From: Chlamydiota bacterium | GTDB lineage: Bacteria; Auribacterota; UBA3054; B51-G9 | DNA length: 15,736 nt | Reading direction: 5' to 3' | Assembly: GCA_030596365.1 (NCBI GenBank) | Contig: JAUVKG010000020.1 | Span: 1 to 15,736, forward strand | Shown: positions 5,881 through 11,872 of the stretch, in pieces | How positions within the stretch are numbered: the stretch's first letter is position 1 | Layout of the letters: each line of letters opens with the position of its first letter | Translations under genes and position numbers: made by a program | Notes under the pieces: model-generated | The model's input: only the letters and a program-made list of their open reading frames with translations | What the model was told of the DNA's origin: nothing | Databases searched by the model: none

Positions 5881-6966
5881 ATGTCTAAATATTGTATTGA
5901 TAAACAAAACCGAAGAATTAATTACCTTCGGATTTCCGTTACTTCCGATTGCAATTTGCAATGTTTGTACTGCGCAACCGGAAATGAAGAATTATTACGC
6001 AAAAATTCTTTGCTTAGTTTTGATGAAATTACAAGAATTGTAAATGCAGCCTCTAAAATCGGTATATCAAAAATAAGAATTACCGGCGGTGAACCGCTTT
6101 TGCGTGAAAATCTACCGGAACTTGTTAAACAAATTTCTGAAATTAAAGGTATTAATGATATTTCAATTACTACTAACGGATATCGCCTGCCTGAACTCGC
6201 ATCTGAATTAAAATCTGCCGGACTTAATCGTGTAAACATAAGTCTTGACTCCTTAATTCCAGAAGTTTACAAGAAAATCAATGGCGGCAAGATTGAAAAT
6301 GCTTTAAAAGGAATCCACATTGCAAAAAAATACTTTGATGATGTTAGAATTAATATGGTAGTCCTTCGCGGGATAAACGATAATGAAGTTGAAAATTTTA
6401 TAGCTTTTGGCAAAGAAAACAATCTGACAGTAAGATTCCTAGAACTTATGCCGAATAAAAATCCAATAGCTAAAAACGTTGATGAACACATTGATACGAT
6501 GATACTCAGTGCGGGGGATAATCCCCCTTTGAAGGCGAAGACCGGCGAATGCTGGTGGGTGCCCGCGTGCCCCGCGTATGCTGGGGAAGGGCGGGGGATG
6601 TTCTTGTCGAACAAAACCATAATTACTGATTTACAAAAGAAATATGAGCTTACAAAAATAGAAAGTGGAGAGAAAAGCAGTTCTGCAGACTGGTTTCTTG
6701 TAAATAACACCAAACAAAAAATCGGCTTCATTTCTCCGGTCAGTAAACCTTTTTGCGCAAGCTGTAATAGAATGAGATTAACAGCAACCGGAGAATTAAT
6801 CCCTTGTCTTCACGGTGCTGAAAGAATTTCATTACTTGATGTCATACAAACTAATGACGAAGAAGAAATAATAAAAACGTTCCACAGTGCCGCTAAACAA
6901 AAAATATCCGCTCATCAGCTTGATAAAGGTAAAACTTCCTGCGAAATGAAATCTATCGGCGGATAA
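5881..6966 (+). CDS. moaA: GTP 3',8-cyclase with an in-frame repeat-derived insertion
   Basis: This radical SAM enzyme starts molybdenum cofactor synthesis by rearranging GTP, en route to cyclic pyranopterin monophosphate. The first 4Fe-4S cluster uses C24, C28 and C31 (CNLQCLYC). SAM/GTP motifs include RITGGEPLLR (66-75), TTNGYRL (97-103) and NISLDSL (119-125). The second cluster uses C292, C295 and C309 (FCASCNRMRL...CL), and the essential C-terminal GG is present. From ATG 5881 the protein is 361 residues; removing residues 214-241 leaves about 333, the usual MoaA size. Those residues (NPPLKAKTGECWWVP...GRGMF) are encoded by a palindromic repeat also found outside genes at 8856-8915. They fall in the linker between the barrel and the second cluster. 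An in-frame ATG at 5848 would add 11 residues translated from another repeat, so 5881 is preferred. No moaC, moaD or moaE is adjacent. Confidence 0.95.
   Translation: MSKYCIDKQNRRINYLRISVTSDCNLQCLYCATGNEELLRKNSLLSFDEITRIVNAASKIGISKIRITGGEPLLRENLPELVKQISEIKGINDISITTNGYRLPELASELKSAGLNRVNISLDSLIPEVYKKINGGKIENALKGIHIAKKYFDDVRINMVVLRGINDNEVENFIAFGKENNLTVRFLELMPNKNPIAKNVDEHIDTMILSAGDNPPLKAKTGECWWVPACPAYAGEGRGMFLSNKTIITDLQKKYELTKIESGEKSSSADWFLVNNTKQKIGFISPVSKPFCASCNRMRLTATGELIPCLHGAERISLLDVIQTNDEEEIIKTFHSAAKQKISAHQLDKGKTSCEMKSIGG
6522..6602 (+). repeat. GC-rich palindromic element inside moaA
   Basis: The segment 6522-6564 matches 8856-8898 at 41 of 43 positions, and 6587-6602 matches 8900-8915 exactly (AAGGGCGGGGGATGTT). 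Between them this copy carries 22 nt (6565-6586), containing a CCCC-GCGTATGCT-GGGG hairpin, where the intergenic copy has one A. The reading frame passes through without a stop. GCGGGGGAT also occurs just upstream at 6511-6519. Confidence 0.92.
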
Positions 6967-6968
6967 TT

Positions 6969-7005
6969 AATTGGGGAATTGGCTAATTGAAGAATTGAGA
7001 AATTG
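6969..7005. repeat. Octamer-phased AATTG tract
   Basis: AATTG begins at 6969, 6977, 6985, 6993 and 7001, exactly every 8 nt, with the three bases between varying. It starts right after the moaA stop. Confidence 0.85.
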
Positions 7006-7011
7006 TAGAAT

Positions 7012-7039
7012 GAACGCAAAGCATTATTTCGTTAAGAAA
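7012..7039 (+). repeat. Second copy of the GAACGCAAAGC repeat
   Basis: It matches 260-287 at 25 of 28 positions. The three differences are all G/C to A/T, which weakens the hairpin. Confidence 0.7.
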
Positions 7040-7080
7040 ATTACCAATTTATTAAATTATTAAATTGCGAAATTTTAAAA

Positions 7081-7103
7081 CTTAGTGTCTTAGTGCCTTA
7101 GTG
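7081..7103. repeat. Octamer-phased CTTAGTG tract
   Basis: CTTAGTG begins at 7081, 7089 and 7097, followed by GCTATTT. It is related to 5739-5761 and 9087-9109. Confidence 0.8.
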
Positions 7104-7150
7104 GCTATTTCTAATTTTGTTTATAAATTAACACAAACTAACACAAAAAA

Positions 7151-8626
7151 ATGAAAAAAATATTTACATTTCTAACTCTTGGGATTATTATGAGTATTTC
7201 AACTGGGATTGCTAAAAAAGATAATACACAAATCATTGCCAATGAATCTTTTTCTAACGGCGCGGTGAAAGTTGATAATACACAAATAATTAACGGACTT
7301 AAACGCATTACAGTAACAATTCCATACCTTGGAATGAATGGCGAAAAAATCGAGGGACAAGCGAACTTTTATTGCAAACCGGAACTTCTGAAATCAAAAA
7401 ATAAAATACCTGTTTATTGCGGTGTTCATTACGATTCTTCACAAAAAACAATTAAAAAATATTGTGATTGGGGGTTTGCTGTTGTTACTCCCTGTTTTGA
7501 TAAACTTCCTGGCAAATTTATTTTCGGAAATAGTTATAACTTTAATAAAGCTATGATTCAATGGACAAGAAGATTGCCCTTTGTTGACCGAACAAAAATG
7601 ATTTTCGGAGGCGGTAGCGCAGGCGGGTATATGACTCTCGCAATGGGATCTGAGTTTTTTCCGGTTGCCGCATTAATTTCCGACTTGCCATGCGTGAACT
7701 GGGATTACGGCTGCAATTATCTCCTTGCAAACCAGAAATCCAGCGGTTGTTTACTGCCACCGGATAAACCGCGGCCATTACCCGTTCTCGCTCTTATTGC
7801 TCCGGGAGTTAATCTTGCCACAGCCATATTTGGAAATGATTTATCTTCTGATGTATGGTACACTTTAAGCCCTATCTCTTACGTTAACAGAATTTCATCC
7901 CCGGTAATGGTAACAGCTGCAACCGGGGATATGCTATGTACGATTGATATGTTCACTCCGAAAAAGTTTTTCACATTAGACAAAAAATTATTTCCGAAAG
8001 ATTATGTTCGCGACTTTAAAAAACTTACATCAAACCCAAAAGCAAGTAAAACTCTTGTGGAATCCATCCCGGAAAAAAAATTATCAACTCATATTATTCC
8101 ACTACCAAAAAAAATACATCAATTTACTCCAGGCGACAAAAAAATGCTTGACGATACCGCTTATGATTTACCACCGCAAAAAGAAATTGACCGACCGTGG
8201 TCAAAAGAAAAACAATGGAATTTAGTGATTTTAAATGAAGGCGCCCCGCTGCCTTACATCGGGCACAACCGTTATTACTGGAACACAAATCCACGTTCTT
8301 TTGTTTCGCATTATAAAATTCAAAAACCTCAAGTTGAGCAGCTTAATTCCGCAAAACTTCAACGACTTTTAGAACGCTACATGGACAAACTTTCCGATGT
8401 GGCTATTCTCGCAACCGGCAAACCGGCAAATCGTCTTAATTATAAAAAGCTTGAGCAGCTTGATGTTTTAGCCGGTTTATTAGATTTTGCGCGAATTGGT
8501 CCCGAATATGCAAAAAGGATTGAAAATTTATATCGTATTTCTGCGTTAAAACCATTTGGAAAAACTTTGGATTTTAAAAAATTAAAAAAACTGCAAAGCG
8601 AGATCAATAAGATTAGTGTCAAATAA
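7151..8626 (+). CDS. Secreted alpha/beta hydrolase, substrate unknown
   Basis: This protein of 491 residues opens with a signal peptide: MKKIF, then the hydrophobic run TFLTLGIIMSISTGIA, with cleavage probably near 21-23 and no lipobox cysteine, so it is periplasmic or secreted. An alpha/beta-hydrolase core spans about 50-265. IPVYCGVHYD (86-95) is a core strand, and GGGSAGGY (153-160) is the GxSxG nucleophile elbow with S156 as the presumed nucleophile. AATGDMLCTIDM (256-267) offers D260 as the acid. H371 in GHNRYYW is a possible catalytic histidine but far downstream, so the triad is not certain. The core resembles prolyl-oligopeptidase or acetyl-xylan esterase type enzymes. The C-terminal third (about 390-491) is helical and lysine/leucine rich. 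Residues 90-200 hold several cysteines. It stands alone between moaA and moeA, with no evident link to molybdenum. Confidence 0.75.
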   Translation: MKKIFTFLTLGIIMSISTGIAKKDNTQIIANESFSNGAVKVDNTQIINGLKRITVTIPYLGMNGEKIEGQANFYCKPELLKSKNKIPVYCGVHYDSSQKTIKKYCDWGFAVVTPCFDKLPGKFIFGNSYNFNKAMIQWTRRLPFVDRTKMIFGGGSAGGYMTLAMGSEFFPVAALISDLPCVNWDYGCNYLLANQKSSGCLLPPDKPRPLPVLALIAPGVNLATAIFGNDLSSDVWYTLSPISYVNRISSPVMVTAATGDMLCTIDMFTPKKFFTLDKKLFPKDYVRDFKKLTSNPKASKTLVESIPEKKLSTHIIPLPKKIHQFTPGDKKMLDDTAYDLPPQKEIDRPWSKEKQWNLVILNEGAPLPYIGHNRYYWNTNPRSFVSHYKIQKPQVEQLNSAKLQRLLERYMDKLSDVAILATGKPANRLNYKKLEQLDVLAGLLDFARIGPEYAKRIENLYRISALKPFGKTLDFKKLKKLQSEINKISVK

Positions 8627-8852
8627 ATATATTTGTCAAAATAATTTATACCAAAATGATTTATTTTAAATCAAATCTTTTTATGGCAGAATAATTTGTG
8701 GCAGAATAATTAAGAAGAGAATTAAATTTTAACGTCGACTGTCACTAAATGATTCTGTTTATAATTAAAGAAATTAATGAGAATCTTCAAAACTGAGTGG
8801 GGAATTTAATTAGACGTTGCTCGAAAATGGGCCGGCCGTGAAGCGGCATTAA

Positions 8853-9001
8853 AATTCCCCCTTTGAAGGTGAAGACCGGCGTATGCTGGTGGGTGCCCAA
8901 AGGGCGGGGGATGTTTCCCAAAGAATCATTAATAGCGTTTTGCCCAAAATAGTATACAAAAGTTTAACATCCCCCTTTAATCCCCCTTCAAAGGGGGAAT
9001 T
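8853..9001. repeat. Inverted pair of GC-rich palindromic elements
   Basis: The outer arms 8853-8869 and 8985-9001 (AATTCCCCCTTTGAAGG and its complement) are perfectly complementary over 17 nt. The inner arms GGGGGATGTT (8906-8915) and AACATCCCCC (8966-8975) pair over 10 nt. The left element is the long form shared with moaA (6522-6602); the right one is a short form lacking the central hairpins. Confidence 0.85.
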
Positions 9002-9086
9002 GTTTTAGCATATTATTGGCCTCAGGGTTATGCCACCCTTTTCGATTAACCCCTAATTTGAGGGCACTAAAAATTGCAATTGTATT

Positions 9087-9109
9087 CTTAGTGTCTTGGT
9101 GTCTTAGTG
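9087..9109. repeat. Octamer-phased CTTAGTG tract
   Basis: CTTAGTG, CTTGGTG and CTTAGTG start at 9087, 9095 and 9103. This is the third occurrence of the family. Confidence 0.8.
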
Positions 9110-9395
9110 GCAATAAAAGAAGTATTAGCGATCCTGCTTAAAAAGTACACATTCCATGTTATTTGTATATATATAAACTTTCTTATTATTCCTTTTCATA
9201 TTGTGTTGTTTTAGTTAATTATACTAAATGTTTTGATCATTATACTATTTTTTTCAAAAAATTGTATAACAAAATGAACAGGATTTTTCTCTCAAAATAA
9301 TGAATGTTCCAAAATTATTCAGACACGCACAATTATAATTTTTTTAACTTATATGTTCTTATGTCTCTTGTGTGTTTAAAAAATATTATTCTCTC

Positions 9396-9424
9396 TTTTC
9401 AAATTGTTGACGGTATGGTATAAT
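9396..9424 (+). promoter_or_regulatory. Extended -10 promoter for moeA
   Basis: TTTTCA (9396-9401), a 17-nt spacer and a perfect TATAAT (9419-9424) preceded by TGG, the extended -10. The expected start of transcription (about 9431) coincides with the ATG at 9432, so the mRNA is probably leaderless. Confidence 0.65.
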
Positions 9425-9431
9425 CTGTCAA

Positions 9432-10661
9432 ATGAAAAATAATGAACTTTTAAATTTTAATGAAGCTATAAAAATAATTGATGAAAACTCGGTATTGAAT
9501 AAACCCGTTGCACTTCCTTTTGAAAAATGTGCAGGACTAATTCTTGCTGAATCAATTACCGCTTCCGGCGATATTCCAGCGTTTACTAATTCCGCGATGG
9601 ACGGCTTCGCGGTAATTTCTGATGATTTAATTAACGCGACAAAAACTGATCCCGCAAATTTGGAAGTTATCGGAACTATTGCTGCAGGAACTCAATCAAC
9701 AAAAATTGTCAGTTGCGGAAAATGTGCAGCAATAATGACCGGTGCACCGATGCCCCAAGGCGCCGATGCGGTAGTAAAAGTTGAGGACACAGCACGCGCC
9801 GGAAATATTGTAAAGTTTTTTTCACCGATACCGATGGGCGAAAATGTAAGATTTAAAGGTGAAGAGTCAAAAAAAGGCGACTCGCTTGTTAAAAAAGATA
9901 CTGTTATTACACCGGGAGTTATTGGATTAGCTTCATTTCTTGGAATGTCAAAACTCAATGTGTTTGAACCGTCAAAAATTGCAATAATTATTACCGGTGA
10001 TGAAGTATTACCTCCCGGTTCGCAACTTCAGCCCGGTAAAATCATTGACGCAACCGGTCCGGCGTTAAAATCGGCTCTTATTTCCGACAATTTCCCTGTT
10101 GTATTTTTTGAATACGTGAAAGATAATCCGGCAGATATTGAAAAAGTAATTAAAACTGCAATTTCAAAAGCGGATGTAATTATAATTACCGGTGGAGCAT
10201 CGATGGGAGAATATGATTTTATTCAGAATTGCCTGACGAAAATCGGCGCAAAAAAAATATTCTGGAAAGTAGCTGTTAAACCGGGTAAACCAACCTGGTT
10301 TGGCAAACTTGATAATAAAATTATTTTTAATTTGCCCGGAAATCCCGTATCGGTAATTGTTACATATTATCTTTATGTCCGTTTTTTATTGCGAAGACAA
10401 CTCGGTTATAATTCCGATGCAGCAGGTTTAAAAAACATAATGGCAAAACTTAAAAAAACTCTTACAAAAACAGATGCACGATTAGAATTTGTCAGAGGAA
10501 TTGTTTATAATAATATTGTAACGCCGATTCAACAACGCGGATCGGCTATGTTATCCGGAATGGCTAACGCTAATTGTCTAATAAAGTTTCCACAAAACTG
10601 TGAAAAAATATCCGCAGGAGAGAACGTGGAGATTTTGATATTGCCTATTGGGAGTTATTAG
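9432..10661 (+). CDS. moeA: Molybdopterin molybdenumtransferase
   Basis: This protein of 409 residues, the normal MoeA length, inserts molybdate into adenylylated molybdopterin in the cytoplasm, the last common step of molybdenum cofactor synthesis. SAMDGFAV (54-61) is the MoeA signature of the N-terminal region. IMTGAPMPQGADAVVKVED (101-119) follows. In the MogA-like catalytic domain, IITGDEVLPPG (186-196) and GGASMGEYDF (254-263) carry the conserved aspartates D190 and D262, and LPGNPVS (301-307) closes the active-site loop. The C-terminal beta-barrel domain (about 335-409) ends in SAMLSGMANANCLI. All motifs look intact. It lies about 2.5 kb from moaA with the hydrolase between, and has its own promoter. 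The stop codon TAG lies within a heptamer repeat tract. Confidence 0.96.
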   Translation: MKNNELLNFNEAIKIIDENSVLNKPVALPFEKCAGLILAESITASGDIPAFTNSAMDGFAVISDDLINATKTDPANLEVIGTIAAGTQSTKIVSCGKCAAIMTGAPMPQGADAVVKVEDTARAGNIVKFFSPIPMGENVRFKGEESKKGDSLVKKDTVITPGVIGLASFLGMSKLNVFEPSKIAIIITGDEVLPPGSQLQPGKIIDATGPALKSALISDNFPVVFFEYVKDNPADIEKVIKTAISKADVIIITGGASMGEYDFIQNCLTKIGAKKIFWKVAVKPGKPTWFGKLDNKIIFNLPGNPVSVIVTYYLYVRFLLRRQLGYNSDAAGLKNIMAKLKKTLTKTDARLEFVRGIVYNNIVTPIQQRGSAMLSGMANANCLIKFPQNCEKISAGENVEILILPIGSY

Positions 10662-10680
10662 TTAATAGTTAATAGTTATT
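10653..10680. repeat. 7-nt phased AGTTAAT array over the moeA stop
   Basis: AGTTATT, AGTTAAT, AGTTAAT and AGTTATT begin at 10653, 10660, 10667 and 10674. The moeA stop (10659-10661) is formed at the junction of the first two units, so the gene's end has been built into the array. Confidence 0.85.
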
Positions 10681-10759
10681 AATTACATATCAAGCATAAA
10701 ATAATAGAAAACATAAATTAATACTCCGAAGCAGACGGAAGATAAAATCGGGAACACAC

Positions 10760-10822
10760 ACCGCCCTGCCGGGCACCCCTTCCCGATGCTTCGACCGGGA
10801 CATTCTGCTCAAGAGGGGATTA
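10760..10822 (-). repeat. GC-rich palindromic element, inverted relative to 5550-5664
   Basis: The segment 10777-10822 is the exact reverse complement of 5560-5605 (46 of 46). This copy then ends in a GCCCTGCCGGGC hairpin (10763-10774) rather than the extra modules of the other copy. Confidence 0.88.
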
Positions 10823-10831
10823 ATAACGGAT

Positions 10832-10859
10832 AACTAATAACAATTAACTAATAACTAAT
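10832..10859. repeat. 7-nt phased AACTAAT array upstream of the permease
   Basis: AAC begins at 10832, 10839, 10846 and 10853 (AACTAAT, AACAATT, AACTAAT, AACTAAT). It ends 5 nt before the permease start. It is related to 4389-4412 and, in complement, to 10653-10680. Confidence 0.8.
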
Positions 10860-10864
10860 GCCCA

Positions 10865-11872
10865 ATGAACTATTTTTGGCTAAGCACGGAAATTATTCTT
10901 ACAATACTCATCGCAACAAGTTGCGGCGCGATTCTCGCTCGTAAAAAAATCCTGCACGAATTGGCATTGAAAGATTTGACAAATGTTCTAGTTTATGTTA
11001 TTTTGCCATGCCTACTGTTCAGCAAAATCATTTCCGCAATAAGTTTTGACGCTCTGAAAGAATTATGGGTTCTTCCGGTAGCCGCTTTAGTAAATATTGC
11101 CGGTGGGCTTTGTGTTGGTTTTATTCTGTCGATATTTTGCGGGATGCAAAATGAATTTAAACGCGTAATTATTGTAAGCGTTACTTTTTCTAATTCCGCT
11201 TATATTCCTTTTGTAATAATTGCGGCATTAGTTTTTCAGGCTCCGGAACTTTTTATGGATAAAGAAGCTGCCGCTAAAGGAATTACCTATATTTCTTTGT
11301 ATTTTATCCCCGCTATCTTGCTCATCTGGCTTATCGCTTACCCTATTCTCGCACGGCACAAAGTTAAAAATTTGAAAATGGATAAAATAATCACGCCGCC
11401 TGTTGTTGTAACGTTTGTGGCAATTCTTCTCGGATTAATTCCCTGGACTAAATCGCTGTTTGTAGGCAGTGGTGCGCCATTAGGAATGTTTCAGCAGGCA
11501 GCCTTAATACTTGGCAACGCGACAATGCCAATTGCACTTATAATTCTCGGTGGCAATCTTGCAAATTCTTACGGTAAAACAAAGATAAAATTTTCTACTG
11601 TTTTTTATGCTGTCGCTGGAAAATATCTTTTCGCACCACTGATCGCTGTATTATTTTTGATTTTAATTAAAAACCTGGGTTGGAAAGGAACACCAATGAT
11701 GTCATTTGTAATCCTGCTCCAAGGATTTATGCCGCCGGCGATGAATCTTGTTGTTATAAGCCAGTTTGCCAATTCTAACAAAGAAAATATGGCGGCATTG
11801 ATGTTTTGGATGTATTTAATTTCAATACCTGTAATGACCGTTTGGTTAGCAATTGCAATGAAGTTGATTTAA
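10865..11872 (+). CDS. AEC-family membrane transporter
   Basis: This highly hydrophobic protein of 335 residues has about ten membrane segments in two halves, split by a charged loop (LARHKVKNLKMDK, about 161-173). That is the layout of the auxin efflux carrier (AEC/BART) family of inner-membrane permeases for organic acids and similar solutes. Typical features are the early LVYVILPCLLFSKI, the N-terminal-half motif FSNSAYIPFV, and the C-terminal-half GNATMPIALIILGGNLA; each is close to a helix break likely to form the transport site. The substrate cannot be told. The ATG at 10865 is preceded by an AAC heptamer array; the ATG at 10858 is out of frame. Its last 27 nt overlap the 3' end of the convergent helicase gene. 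Confidence 0.88.
   Translation: MNYFWLSTEIILTILIATSCGAILARKKILHELALKDLTNVLVYVILPCLLFSKIISAISFDALKELWVLPVAALVNIAGGLCVGFILSIFCGMQNEFKRVIIVSVTFSNSAYIPFVIIAALVFQAPELFMDKEAAAKGITYISLYFIPAILLIWLIAYPILARHKVKNLKMDKIITPPVVVTFVAILLGLIPWTKSLFVGSGAPLGMFQQAALILGNATMPIALIILGGNLANSYGKTKIKFSTVFYAVAGKYLFAPLIAVLFLILIKNLGWKGTPMMSFVILLQGFMPPAMNLVVISQFANSNKENMAALMFWMYLISIPVMTVWLAIAMKLI

Larger units (their letters stand above)
8627..9431. other. 805-nt gap between the hydrolase and moeA
   Basis: This is the longest gene-free stretch in the window. It contains a weak CAAATA/TATTTG hairpin over the hydrolase stop (8620-8635), GGCCGGCC (8830-8837), a 149-bp inverted pair of GC-rich elements (8853-9001) and an octamer-phased CTTAGTG tract (9087-9109). 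It ends with A/T-rich sequence leading to the moeA promoter. I see no tRNA, riboswitch or open frame worth calling. The span 9120-9390 is plain A/T-rich sequence. Confidence 0.6.

Noticed and set aside
6267..6731. 154-codon minus-strand open frame across the moaA insertion
   Set aside because: It lies antisense to an intact moaA; its length partly reflects the stop-poor GC-rich repeat.
5881..6966. moaA as a pseudogene disrupted by a repeat
   Set aside because: The frame is kept, both Fe-S cysteine triads and the terminal GG are present, and the insertion lies in a linker; loss of function is not indicated.
9406..9424. TTGACG next to TATAAT upstream of moeA as a -35/-10 pair
   Set aside because: The boxes are only 6 nt apart; TTTTCA at 9396-9401 gives the proper 17-nt spacing with the same -10.
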